A stretch of DNA of 64,000 bases from Pseudomonadota bacterium (GCA_021805275.1 JAJZFQ010000131.1:1-64000); one strand, 5' to 3'. Positions 27,779-35,694 are shown, counted from the stretch's first letter. A program made the numbers and translations. Notes: generated by a model from the sequence alone, not told the origin.

Positions 27779-29305
27779 TCAGCTGTTGTGGCGCGCGCGC
27801 GCGCGCACCAGATAATCCTTGACCTCCTTCAGTCTCGCACTGATGCGCTGGCGCTGCACGTAGTTCAGGTGCGGCATGGTGAGGGCAAGCTGGTACTGCT
27901 TGACCGCGAGTGGCAGATTGCCCTGCGAGAGCTGGTACTCGCCCATGTAGTAGTACGCATCGCCGAGATCGCCGGCGGCGCTGGCCGCCCGCGCGGTGAG
28001 CTCGATCTGCCCCGGCGTCGGATTCACCAGGTTGAACAGGTTGAGCAGCATGCGGTGTGCCGCGGCGTTCTTGCCGTCCTGCATCAGCGCCTGCGCATAG
28101 CGCACGACGACCGGCACGTTGAGCGGAAAGAGGCGCTTGGCGCGGGCGAAGGTGGCGAGCGCCTCGGGCATCTGCCCGGCCCGCGCCTGCGCCTGGCCGA
28201 GCGCGACGTACAGCAGGTGCAGGTCCGGATGTGCCGCGAGCAAGGCGGCGAAGCGCTTGACCGCCTTCTGCGGCTGGCCCTCGTCCATCAGCGCCAGGGC
28301 ATCGCCGTACTCCGTGCCGATGCCGTGATCACCGTGCGCCAGACGCTCGGCGTAGTAGCGAATGAGATTTTCCGAGGAGGGCGCGGTGATGACCCGCAGT
28401 CGGGCCCGGATGATGTAGTAATCCGGCGAGCTCGTGTCGGGTTCCGGGGGGAACTGTGCGGCGCGCGCCCGGGCCTGGGCGATGCGATCGACGGTGATCG
28501 GGTGATCGATCAGCACCGCCGGGACCCAGCTGTCCTGGATGCCCTCGAGCCGCATCATCTTCTGGAAGATGTCCGCCATGGCCTCTGGGTCGAAGCCCGC
28601 GGCCGCGAGGTACTCGATCCCGACGCGGTCGGCCTCTTCCTCGACGCCGCGGCTGTAGTCGATCTGCTCCTGGGCCGCCAGTCCCTGCGAGGCGACGATG
28701 CCGCCCTCGATCGCCTGGCCGCTGCCGCTGACCGCTCCGAGCAGGATCGTGGCGAGCATGGCGGCGAGCGATTCGATGTTGGTCTTGTGGGAGTTGACCA
28801 GCTCGCGGGCAATGTGGTTCTGGGTCTCGTGCGCAGTCTCGTGCGCCATCACGGCTGCGAGTTCCGACTCGGTGCGGGTGAAGATGAACAGGCCGGAGTT
28901 GATGAACACGAAATTGCCGGGTGCGGCAAAGGCGTTCACGACCGGCGTGTTGACGCACAGATAGTGGAAGTGCGCTGCGCCCTTGGCGCTCTGCGAGGCG
29001 AGCCGCTTGCCGACCGTGTTGAGGTATTCCTCGACCTCCGGGTCGCCGACGAGCTGATGCTGGTTGCGCATCTGCAGCATCATCATGTAGCCGATCTGGA
29101 ACTGCTCGGACTCGGGCAACTCCACCGAGGCGGTGCTGCCAAGGGCCGGCAGCTGAGAGTCGATCGCGGAGGGCAGGTCGGTGGTGAGCGGAATGGGCGG
29201 CAACGGGGGCGGAACCGCTGCCGTGGCCACAGCAGCGTTCAGGAAGGCAGCCAGCACAATCCATACGGTCGAGCGCATTAAAGTTCGACCACGGCGGACG
29301 GCCAT
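27779..29305 (-). CDS. bepA: Periplasmic M48 metalloprotease with TPR repeats (BepA-like)
   Basis: A 508-residue secreted protein. A signal peptide (about 1-30, ending VATAA) precedes an M48 peptidase domain with HETAH (155-159) and the third zinc ligand in GVEEEADRVG. The C-terminal half (about 320-500) is helical and TPR-like. This is the BepA/YfgC arrangement: a periplasmic protease/chaperone that checks LptD and BAM-dependent assembly of outer-membrane proteins. The ATG is supported by AAAGGGA upstream. It lies between mlaA and the PhoH gene, all on the minus strand. Confidence 0.88.
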   Translation of the reverse strand: MAVRRGRTLMRSTVWIVLAAFLNAAVATAAVPPPLPPIPLTTDLPSAIDSQLPALGSTASVELPESEQFQIGYMMMLQMRNQHQLVGDPEVEEYLNTVGKRLASQSAKGAAHFHYLCVNTPVVNAFAAPGNFVFINSGLFIFTRTESELAAVMAHETAHETQNHIARELVNSHKTNIESLAAMLATILLGAVSGSGQAIEGGIVASQGLAAQEQIDYSRGVEEEADRVGIEYLAAAGFDPEAMADIFQKMMRLEGIQDSWVPAVLIDHPITVDRIAQARARAAQFPPEPDTSSPDYYIIRARLRVITAPSSENLIRYYAERLAHGDHGIGTEYGDALALMDEGQPQKAVKRFAALLAAHPDLHLLYVALGQAQARAGQMPEALATFARAKRLFPLNVPVVVRYAQALMQDGKNAAAHRMLLNLFNLVNPTPGQIELTARAASAAGDLGDAYYYMGEYQLSQGNLPLAVKQYQLALTMPHLNYVQRQRISARLKEVKDYLVRARARHNS

Positions 29306-29375
29306 CGGTTTCCCTTTACGAACAGAAGCTTGCAATTCTTCAGCCGTGGGACGGCGCCCCGGTCCCATCGGCAGC

Positions 29376-30887
29376 TTACAGCATGTCCGAGGCAAAGTCC
29401 GCCAGGCGGGAGCGCTCGCCCCGCACCAACGTGACGTGTCCGGAATGGGGCCAGCCGCGGAAGCGGTTCACCACGTAGGTGAGCCCCGAGGTGGTCTCCG
29501 TGAGGTACGGGGTGTCGATCTGGGCCACGTTACCGAGACAGGCGAGCTTCGTGCCGGGGCCGGCCCGCGTGATCAGGGCCTTCATCTGCTTCGGCGTCAG
29601 ATTCTGCGCCTCGTCGAGGATCACGAAGCGGTTGAGAAAGGTTCGGCCGCGCATGAAATTGAGCGAGCGGATCTTGATGCGGTTGCGCAGCAGGTCCTGC
29701 GTGGCGGCCCGCCCCCAGTTGCCGCCCTCGGGGCTCCCGGTGAGCACCTCGAGATTGTCCATCAGCGCGCCCATCCACGGCTCCATCTTCTCCTCCTCGG
29801 TGCCGGGCAGGAAGCCGATGTCCTCCCCGAGGGGGATCGTCACGCGGGTCATGATGATCTCGGCGAAGCGGTTGCTCTCGAGCGTCTGCATCAGCCCGGC
29901 CGCGAGCGTGAGGAGCGTCTTGCCGGTGCCGGCCGGTCCCAGCACGCTGATGAAATCGATTTGCGGGTCCATCAGCAGGTTCAGCGCGAAGTTCTGCTCG
30001 CGGTTGCGAGCCGTAATGCCCCAGACGCCGTGCCGCTCGTTGCGGTGGTCGCGCAGCAGTTCGATCACCGCGCGCTGCCCCTCGATGCGCCGCACGATAC
30101 CCTCGATGCCTTGCTCGCCGGCCTCGTACAGGCCCTGGTTGGTTTGCCACTGGCTCACCGCCGGCCCGGTGATTTCGTAGAACGTGCGGTCGCCTTCCTT
30201 CCAGGAGCGCATGTCCTGGCCGTGGCGGTCCCAGAAGTCCGCCGGCAGCTCGCTCATGCCGCCGAACAGCACGTCGGAGTCCTCCAGCGTCTTGTCGCTG
30301 TAGTAATCCTCGACGTGCACGCCGAGCACCGCGGCCTTGATGCGCAGGTTGATGTCCTTCGACACCAGAATCACGGTCGTATCCGGCAGCTCCCGTTGCA
30401 GCGCCAGGGTCTGGGCGAGGATGGCGTTGTCGTTGCCGGCGACCGGCAGCGCCGAGGGGGTCCCGCTGGCCGGCCGTGTCTGGAAATACAGCCGTCCCGA
30501 AGAGACCGTCTTGCCGTGATTGCCCGTGTAGCCGGAGGGCAGCGGCAGTCCGCGATCGATCTGCTCCTTGGTCGCCCCGCGTATCATGTCATCGAGGAAC
30601 CGGCTCACTTGGCGTACGTTGCGCGAGGCTTCGGAGAGCCCCTTCTTGTGCGCGTCGAGCTCCTCGAGCACGATCATCGGCAGATAGACGTCGTGCTCCT
30701 CGAAACGGAAGATGCAGGTCGGATCGTGCATCAGCACGTTGGTGTCGAGCACGAAGATCCGCCGCGCGCCGCGCGGCCTGACCGTCTGCACCGCCTTCTC
30801 GGTGGCCCCTGTGGCCCCGGCGGCGCCGCCGCGCGCGGCGCGGGACGGGTCAGAGGGATCGCGCCGCTTCAAGTACTTCCTCCGCAT
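29376..30887 (-). CDS. PhoH family protein with N-terminal PIN domain (PhoH2-type)
   Basis: A 503-residue protein. The PIN ribonuclease domain begins at RIFVLDTNVLMHDP (about 43-56) with further acidic residues in LEELDAHKKG and SKDINLRIKA. The PhoH ATPase follows at about 245, with Walker A GPAGTGKTLL and Walker B FVILDEAQNLTPKQ. Relatives (PhoH2) unwind and cleave RNA. It is cytoplasmic, with no secretion signal. Its 5' end overlaps the peroxiredoxin gene by 38 bases, so the two are probably co-transcribed. Confidence 0.92.
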   Translation of the reverse strand: MRRKYLKRRDPSDPSRAARGGAAGATGATEKAVQTVRPRGARRIFVLDTNVLMHDPTCIFRFEEHDVYLPMIVLEELDAHKKGLSEASRNVRQVSRFLDDMIRGATKEQIDRGLPLPSGYTGNHGKTVSSGRLYFQTRPASGTPSALPVAGNDNAILAQTLALQRELPDTTVILVSKDINLRIKAAVLGVHVEDYYSDKTLEDSDVLFGGMSELPADFWDRHGQDMRSWKEGDRTFYEITGPAVSQWQTNQGLYEAGEQGIEGIVRRIEGQRAVIELLRDHRNERHGVWGITARNREQNFALNLLMDPQIDFISVLGPAGTGKTLLTLAAGLMQTLESNRFAEIIMTRVTIPLGEDIGFLPGTEEEKMEPWMGALMDNLEVLTGSPEGGNWGRAATQDLLRNRIKIRSLNFMRGRTFLNRFVILDEAQNLTPKQMKALITRAGPGTKLACLGNVAQIDTPYLTETTSGLTYVVNRFRGWPHSGHVTLVRGERSRLADFASDML

Positions 30888-31317
30888 GGCCCGGCACTTT
30901 CACCTTGCGCCATTCGCGGCGCAGCACGCCGCGCTTGTCGATGAGGAAGGTGCTGCGCTCGATGCCGAGATATTTCCGCCCGTACAGGCTCTTCTCGCGG
31001 ATCACATCGAACAGTTTGCATACCCGCTCCTCAGCGTCGCACAGCAGCGCAAAGGGCAGGCTCTCCTTGCTTCTGAACTTCTCGTGCGAGGCGAGGCTGT
31101 CGCGCGAGATGCCCACCACCTGCGCGCCGGCCTTGCCGAAGGCCGCGTGCAGATCGCGGAAGTCCTGCGACTCGCGCGTGCACCCGGAGGTCATGTCCTT
31201 CGGGTAGAAGTAAAGAACCAGCGCCTTGCCCGCGGCGCCCTTCAGGGTGAAGCTCGCCCCATCGGTGGCGGGCAGGGAGAAATCTGGGACCTTGGATCCG
31301 GGTTCGAGTTTGGGCAT
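30850..31317 (-). CDS. Thioredoxin-dependent peroxiredoxin (BCP/PrxQ type)
   Basis: A 155-residue AhpC/TSA-fold peroxiredoxin. The peroxidatic Cys46 sits in TSGCTRES, where the family usually has TPGCT; here Ser replaces the proline. The usual resolving Cys five residues on is absent (Gln51), so it would be a 1-Cys form or use Cys92/Cys98 further along. It reduces peroxides in the cytoplasm with thioredoxin. It lies between the GcvR-like gene (3 bases apart) and PhoH (38-base overlap). Confidence 0.9.
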   Translation of the reverse strand: MPKLEPGSKVPDFSLPATDGASFTLKGAAGKALVLYFYPKDMTSGCTRESQDFRDLHAAFGKAGAQVVGISRDSLASHEKFRSKESLPFALLCDAEERVCKLFDVIREKSLYGRKYLGIERSTFLIDKRGVLRREWRKVKVPGHAEEVLEAARSL

Positions 31318-31320
31318 CGG

Positions 31321-31872
31321 TCAGGATTTCACCGGTTCGAGAATGGCATCCAGGTTGAGCGAGTCGCAATAATCCATGAATTCCTCGCGCAGGTGCGCCA
31401 CGGGGATGCGGCTCGGCACGTTCACGACCATCTGCACGGAGAACATCGGCGCCCCGGTGTGCGCGGCTGGATAGCCGCGGGTCGAGACCTCCGCGATATC
31501 GATGCTGCGGCTGGCGAAAAACCCGGAGAGCCCCGCGACGATGCCGCTCTGGTCGAGACTGACCACATCGATCGAGTACGGCAGCATGTCGGTGCGCGAG
31601 GGGCGTGGCTCGGTGCGGCGCATGTGCACGCTGAAGGTGCCGGTCGCGGCCAGGCGGGTCAATTCGGACTCGAGCTTGGCAAGCGCGTGCCAGTTGCCCG
31701 AGATCAACAGCAGCATGGCGAATTCCGAGCCCAGCGCAACCATGCGGCTCTCGGTGATGTTACCGCCACATTCGCTGATCAGCCGGGTCAGCTCGTGGGC
31801 CATCCCTGTTCTGTCGCTGCCGATTGCCGAAACGGCCAGGTGCTGCTTCATCGTATCTGTCGTTGCGGGCAT
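31321..31872 (-). CDS. gcvR: Glycine cleavage regulator GcvR-like, double ACT domain
   Basis: A 183-residue protein built of two ACT domains: residues about 10-85 (LAVSAIGSDRTGMAHELTRLISECGGNITESRM region) and about 95-180 (IDVVSLDQSGIVAGLSGFF). This is the GcvR layout; in E. coli GcvR binds glycine and blocks GcvA. No gcv gene is in the window. It is divergent from dapA, as gcvR is in E. coli, and this conserved pairing supports the call. An alternative start seven codons later (MKQHLAV) is equally possible. Confidence 0.85.
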   Translation of the reverse strand: MPATTDTMKQHLAVSAIGSDRTGMAHELTRLISECGGNITESRMVALGSEFAMLLLISGNWHALAKLESELTRLAATGTFSVHMRRTEPRPSRTDMLPYSIDVVSLDQSGIVAGLSGFFASRSIDIAEVSTRGYPAAHTGAPMFSVQMVVNVPSRIPVAHLREEFMDYCDSLNLDAILEPVKS

Positions 31873-31968
31873 CAGTGAACTCTTGGGTGCAGTGTACCGG
31901 GAGCGAGGGGCGCTGGCGACCGCCCGGCGTCGGTGATGCCGGCGCGACGCAAGAGGCTGCGCAGCGGA

Positions 31969-31974
31969 TATACT
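31969..31974 (+). promoter_or_regulatory. Candidate -10 element for dapA
   Basis: TATACT in the 198-base divergent gap between gcvR and dapA. A -35 at 17-base spacing is weak, so this rests on the hexamer and position alone. Confidence 0.3.
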
Positions 31975-32070
31975 CCCGTTCCAGCCGTGATTATTCACGC
32001 AACCCCTCGACCAATGACAGCCTTGAGCCCGCTCGCAGCCACCGTGGCAAACCGCCGCGGTATCATCGAC

Positions 32071-32949
32071 GTGACCACGGGGAGTCTCGTGGCCATCGTC
32101 ACGCCCATGAACAGCGACGGGGCGATCGATCTGGACGCCTGGGATCGCCTGGTCGATTGGCATGTGGCGAGCGGCACGCGCGCCCTGGTGATCGGCGGAA
32201 CGACCGGCGAGTCCGCCACGCTCACCGAGGGCGAACTGCGCCAGCTCACCGAGCGGGCTTGTGCCCGGGCGGGGGGGCGGATCGGGATCGTGGTCGGGGC
32301 GGGATCGAGCAGCACTGCCGCCGTGGTGGTGAGGGCCCGTGAGCTGTCGCAGCTGCCGATCGATGCGCTGCTGGTCGTCACACCGGCGTACAATCGCCCG
32401 ACCCAGGAGGGGTTGTACCGGCATTTCGAGGCCGTCGCAGAAGCAACGACCAAGCCTTTGATTCTTTACAATGTTCCGGCCCGCACCGCCGTGGACATGC
32501 TGCCGGCGACAATTGGACGGCTCTCGCAACTCCCGCGCATCGTGGCGGTCAAAGAGGCCGTTGCGGGTGCGGATCGGGTGCGCCAGATCCTCGCCGCGAG
32601 CCGCGAGGGGTTCGTCGTACTCAGCGGCGATGACGCCACGGCGCGCGAGGCGATACTCGCCGGCGCGCGCGGGGTGATCTCGGTGAGCGCCAACGTGGTG
32701 CCGGGGGCGATGGCCGAGATGGTGGCGGCCGCGCTGCGCGGGGATGCGGCGGAGGCGGCCCGATTGGACGAACCGCTCCAGGGCGTGCATCGTGCGCTGT
32801 TCGTGGAGGCCAATCCCATTCCGGTCAAATGGGCCCTAGCGCAGCTGGGACGCATCGGTCCGGGGATCCGCCTGCCGCTGACGGAGCTGTCGCAGTCCCA
32901 CCGAGCGGATGTGCAGGCCGCATTGTACGCCGCCGGCCGGGTGGTCTGA
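32071..32949 (+). CDS. dapA: 4-hydroxy-tetrahydrodipicolinate synthase
   Basis: A 292-residue class I aldolase-type enzyme. It condenses pyruvate with aspartate semialdehyde in lysine and peptidoglycan precursor synthesis. With the GTG start the numbering equals that of E. coli DapA: Tyr107 (VTPAYNRP), Tyr133 (ILYNVPAR), Arg138 and Schiff-base Lys161 (VAVKEA). The N-terminus VTTGSLVAIVTPM also aligns residue by residue. An in-frame ATG at 32014 would add 19 residues without homology. A short lipoprotein gene follows, the place of bamC in E. coli. Confidence 0.93.
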   Translation: MTTGSLVAIVTPMNSDGAIDLDAWDRLVDWHVASGTRALVIGGTTGESATLTEGELRQLTERACARAGGRIGIVVGAGSSSTAAVVVRARELSQLPIDALLVVTPAYNRPTQEGLYRHFEAVAEATTKPLILYNVPARTAVDMLPATIGRLSQLPRIVAVKEAVAGADRVRQILAASREGFVVLSGDDATAREAILAGARGVISVSANVVPGAMAEMVAAALRGDAAEAARLDEPLQGVHRALFVEANPIPVKWALAQLGRIGPGIRLPLTELSQSHRADVQAALYAAGRVV

Positions 32950-32998
32950 TGGCCCCGATCGGGGCCCTGAGTGTGATTTCGAGCGAGGAGAATCGTTG

Positions 32999-33292
32999 AT
33001 GAAGTTCAGAGCCGCCTGGGCTCTTGCCGCGGTGCTACCGGTCCTGTCCGGCTGTCACACGCTGCGTGAGATCACCTCGGAGTCCTGCCATAAGCCGCAG
33101 CCGTACATGGCGGCCCGCAGCGTTCCGCCGCTGACGATTCCCACCGGACTCAGCAGCCCGAATACCCGCGATGCGCTGGTGGTGCCGCCGCTGAAGGGCC
33201 CGATCCTTGCGCCGCCGACGGCCAAGGAGCCCTGCCTGGATGCCGCGCCGTCCTATATTGTCGCGCGCCCCAAGCCGGCCCCGAAGGCCTGA
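32999..33292 (+). CDS. Short BamC/NlpB-like lipoprotein
   Basis: A 97-residue lipoprotein: signal peptide with lipobox VLSGC (Cys19), then a proline-rich, probably unstructured mature part. The stretch SVPPLTIPTGLSSPNTRDAL followed by VVPPLKGP resembles the disordered N-terminal region of BamC, which lies along BamD in the BAM complex; the two folded BamC domains are missing. Location right behind dapA is the bamC position in gammaproteobacteria. GCGAGGAG precedes the ATG. The lipoprotein call is firm; the BamC link is inference from position and motif. Confidence 0.7.
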   Translation: MKFRAAWALAAVLPVLSGCHTLREITSESCHKPQPYMAARSVPPLTIPTGLSSPNTRDALVVPPLKGPILAPPTAKEPCLDAAPSYIVARPKPAPKA

Positions 33293-33436
33293 GAGGCCGC
33301 GGCGCGGTCGGACTGCCTCCGGCGGCCCGGCGTAGTATCATGCGCGCCCCGCGCGCTCCGTGGGAGCGACCGGCATACGGGGAGCGGGATGGGGCAGTGC
33401 GCCCCGCCGGACGCAGGACGGTCCGGGCCGGAATGC

Positions 33437-33528
33437 GGAGAGGTGGCCGAGCGGTCGAAGGCGCTGGACTGGAATTCCAGTAACATCTTCACGGGTGTTC
33501 GTGGGTTCGAATCCCACCCTCTCCGCCA
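33437..33528 (+). tRNA. tRNA-Ser (anticodon GGA)
   Basis: Acceptor stem GGAGAGG/CCTCTCC, discriminator G, encoded CCA. The anticodon loop CTGGAAT sits on stem CTGGA/TCCAG, giving anticodon GGA. A long variable arm (AACATCTTCACGGGTGTT) and T-loop GGTTCGAATCC confirm a class II serine tRNA. The segment immediately downstream is an accessory patch. Confidence 0.96.
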
Positions 33529-33532
33529 ACAT

Positions 33533-33618
33533 CATTTCTCAGGGCATCTCGTACGGTCTCAGACGGTCTCGAATATCCTGAAAATCGCCTGAAATCAGGC
33601 AATTGCATTTCTCAGGGC
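33533..33618 (+). repeat. Direct repeat pair and hairpin behind tRNA-Ser
   Basis: CATTTCTCAGGGC occurs at 33533-33545 and again at 33606-33618; both are followed by RTCTCG, giving 18 of 19 matching positions. Between them are a tandem ACGGTCTC pair (33553-33560 and 33563-33570) and the perfect inverted repeat GCCTGA-AA-TCAGGC (33587-33600). Such arrays next to a tRNA 3' end recall integrase arm sites or the border of an integrated element, but no integrase gene remains. Confidence 0.5.
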
Positions 33619-33655
33619 GTCTCGCTCAGGTTCTTGCTGTCTCGCCGCGGAGCGG

Positions 33656-33935
33656 GTACATCTGGGCACTGCCACTGAATTCGCCAACGGGTTCGGCCGG
33701 TACAAGGCGGAGGTGCAGCGAGAGCCGATCGCAATCACCAGCTACGGCCGGATGAGCGGTTATTTCATCTCCGCGCGCGAATTCGACGAGTTGCAGCGCC
33801 TGCGAGCACTTTGGCGCTGCGCATACCGGATTGCCGCCGGAAATGGCAGGGGCGATCGAGCACCCTAGAATGGGTGCGATGGACGACCACCGCAACGCTC
33901 TGTTGGAAGATCAAGTAAGCGAGCGGAGACTGTGA
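33656..33935 (+). pseudogene. Broken Phd/YefM-type antitoxin
   Basis: The frame starting near 33671 reads ATEFANGFGRYKAEVQREP, then ITSYGRMSGYFISAREFDEL, a strong match to the Phd/YefM antitoxin pattern. After AYR (about 33830) the match moves to another frame, GLPPEMAGAIEHPRMGAMDD, and ends at a stop at 33933-33935. No ATG, GTG or TTG precedes the first block in frame. The missing start and the frameshift indicate a dead gene. It reads away from tRNA-Ser and is followed by a toxin remnant. Confidence 0.65.
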
Positions 33936-33953
33936 GGGGGCAGGGCGGGGTTT

Positions 33954-34278
33954 CCTGAACCCGAGGCCGGTCTCGTGATCTCTTACTCGTACCTGTGCAA
34001 GGACGAGGAGGATCGAGGGCAGACCGAGGGCCGCAAGGACCGCTCGTGCGCCATCGTCTTGGTTGTCGATCATCCCTGAGCTTCGCACCGCGGGGCGCAA
34101 GCGGGTTGTGGTCGCGCCGATCACGCACCCCGCGCCCCCCGATTCGGGTATTGCCGTTGAAATTCCACTACGGGTCAAAGAGCATCTGGGCCTGGACAGC
34201 GATGGCTCCTGGGTCATCCTCGCGGCACTCAACGTATGTCATCCGGCCCCGGAGCCTCGCCGCGCTTGCGGCGCATGA
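33954..34278 (+). pseudogene. Broken PemK/MazF-like toxin
   Basis: Reads EAGLVISYSYLCKDEEDRGQ, then EGRKDRSCAIVLVVDHP and a stop at 34077-34079. The match resumes in another frame as GRKRVVVAPITHPAPPDSG, IAVEIPLRVKEHLGLDSDGS and WVILAALNV. The pattern (LVISYSYLW, KDRPCAIVL, PITHxxP, AVEIPxxVKxxLGLD) is that of PemK-like plasmid-maintenance toxins. No start codon is found at the expected place. The 3' part overlaps the end of the opposite-strand antitoxin gene. Family recognition is from memory of the pattern. Confidence 0.6.
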
Positions 34279-34480
34279 TCTGGTCGAAGGCCCGAAAATC
34301 CGCGCGCTCCCTGCGCTCGGCGAAGAAAACGGCGGAGTTCATGACGGCCAGCTTCTCGGCCACGGCCGTAGCCACGAACTGATTGACGCTAATGCCGTCG
34401 GCTTTCGCACGCCGTTCGACTTCCGCCTTGACCGAACGCGGAAGCCGGAGCGGATACGTGCTTTGCGGGTTCTTGCTCAT
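34229..34480 (-). CDS. Ribbon-helix-helix type antitoxin
   Basis: An 83-residue protein. The N-terminal STYPLRLPRSVKAEVERRA-then-KADGISVNQFVATAVAEKL is a ribbon-helix-helix/HicB-C-like DNA-binding segment (about 7-50). The C-terminal half is charged and would wrap the toxin. It overlaps the PIN gene by 4 bases (ATGA), the usual coupling of a toxin-antitoxin pair, here with the toxin first. No defect is visible in it. Confidence 0.8.
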   Translation of the reverse strand: MSKNPQSTYPLRLPRSVKAEVERRAKADGISVNQFVATAVAEKLAVMNSAVFFAERRERADFRAFDQIMRRKRGEAPGPDDIR

Positions 34481-34899
34481 GTCCTCATCCTGCGTAAGGT
34501 TTCTGCCGGCGTCAGCACCTCGACGCCGAATTGCAGCGGGATGACGCCGAAGTCCCGCTTATTGAACGTCACGATCGCTGTCGCTTGGCCGTTGGCAGCG
34601 GCTTCGAGAACCAGCTCGTCGCCCGGGTTACGCAGCAGCGGCCGCCATACATAATGACTCTCGACCGGCTCGATCATGGCGATCACGGCATCGAGGAAAA
34701 TCCCGACCTCTGATGGGTCAAGCCCGGCCGCGATGCCATGCTCGGGCCGGCGACAAGTGGCCTCGTATTCGAGCGCGAGCGCTACATTCGCCAAGAGCGT
34801 GACCTTGCCCTGTCGTGCCAGCATCAGCAGCGCCGCGGAGGCTCCAATAGGACTGCGCATGGCGGCGATCACGGCGCTGGTGTCGAGCACGACTCTCAC
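34477..34899 (-). CDS. PIN-domain toxin of a type II toxin-antitoxin pair
   Basis: A 140-residue PIN-domain protein of the 'putative toxin, PIN family' group (COG1569-like). Acidic residues expected for the metal site are Asp6 (VVLDTSAV), Glu44 (LALEYEA), Asp94 (NPGDELVLEAA) and Asp116 (FNKRDFG). Such toxins cleave tRNA, rRNA or mRNA. The start is GTG, immediately after two palindromes. All catalytic positions and the reading frame are intact, so the module looks active, in contrast to the broken pair next to it. Confidence 0.85.
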   Translation of the reverse strand: MRVVLDTSAVIAAMRSPIGASAALLMLARQGKVTLLANVALALEYEATCRRPEHGIAAGLDPSEVGIFLDAVIAMIEPVESHYVWRPLLRNPGDELVLEAAANGQATAIVTFNKRDFGVIPLQFGVEVLTPAETLRRMRT

Positions 34900-34929
34900 A
34901 TCACCGGTGATATCATATCGCCGGCGATA
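34900..34929 (-). promoter_or_regulatory. Twin palindromic operators of the PIN toxin-antitoxin module
   Basis: ATCACCGGTGAT (34900-34911) and TATCGCCGGCGATA (34916-34929) are both perfect palindromes and share the core ATCRCCGGYGAT, with centres 17 bases apart. Between them, on the minus strand, TATGAT (34917-34912) could be a -10 element, which would place the transcript start within a few bases of the GTG start codon. This layout fits cooperative autorepression by the antitoxin-toxin complex. Confidence 0.6.
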
Positions 34930-35041
34930 CTAAAAGTGGTTTATCAGCAAATTGTAAGGGTTCGTGGCGCACGCTGACGAAGGACTGGGCCGTTATCGCG
35001 GCGATACGGACATGGTGGAACAGGACCGCTGCCCTGCGGCG

Positions 35042-35694
35042 CTATCGGCCGCGGCTGAGCACTCTGAGGATGGTATCGAGTACCCGATCGGGCTCCTTGC
35101 CCGCGTCCGCGGCGAGGAAGCGCAGGATGAAGTGGCGATTCTCCTGCAGGAGCGGGTCCTTGCGCCGGTCCCGCCGATACGCCTCGGGAGCCCCGAGATG
35201 CTGGCTGCCATCGAGCGCAATGACCAAGCGCGCCTCCGGGCAAAGGAGGTCCACCTCGAGAGAGCCGGTCGGGTCAAATGCGACGGGTAGCTTCTCGTTC
35301 AGGCGAAAACGCCCCTTCGTGTCGGGCAGGGTCTCCAGGCGCCGGAAGAGGAACGCCTCCGTCGCGCTGCGCCCTCGGCATCGTCGCAAATCGTTCGGGA
35401 TGCGTGCACGAAGAGGCTGGCGAGAGGTTTGTCGACGCCATCGCGGAGGAGCCGCCGTACGCTGCCCGAATAATCCCGCTTCCAGGCGGGATCGGCGGGC
35501 AGGACGACATCGATGGGCCAAGCGGGTATGGCGCTGGCCGGTAGCAGTATCGAGTAGCCGAGGGCTTCGTAGCCTCGAGATCTTCGATCGAACATCCGCG
35601 CCAGCATCGGCACGTTGAGATCGGCGTAGTCGTAGATCTGCACCTCGCGTTTGCCGTCGTAGAGGCGGTGGAGCCTTCCGGCGGGCCGCGCGAG
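35042..35694 (-). pseudogene. Remnant of a DEAD/DEAH helicase fused to a DUF559-like nuclease
   Basis: From about 35694 downwards one frame reads LARPAGRLHRLYDGKREVQI, then YDYADLNVPMLARMFDRRSR, which resembles motif VI and the end of SF2 helicases. It continues to SLFVHAS at about 35400. The match then moves to another frame: SATEAFLFRRLETLPDTKG, FDPTGSLEVDLLCPEARLVI and ENRHFILRFLAAD, a DUF559/Vsr-like nuclease domain, ending at 35042. The N-terminal helicase body is absent and there is a frameshift near 35370-35400. A nuclease position normally Glu appears as Ala in LVIALDG. A decayed accessory gene. Confidence 0.55.

Noticed and set aside
27788..29281. Open frame of about 500 codons antisense to the BepA-like gene
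   Set aside because: The minus strand shows HETAH and a signal peptide; the plus-strand frame has neither start signal nor family features.
32014..32070. ATG start for dapA with 19 extra residues
   Set aside because: The GTG at 32071 makes catalytic residues fall at E. coli positions 107, 133, 138 and 161; the extension has no counterpart.
34944..35243. Short minus-strand frame of about 100 codons near the toxin-antitoxin module
   Set aside because: It overlaps the DUF559-like remnant in another frame and is Pro/Arg/Gly-rich; the nuclease-like frame explains the sequence better.
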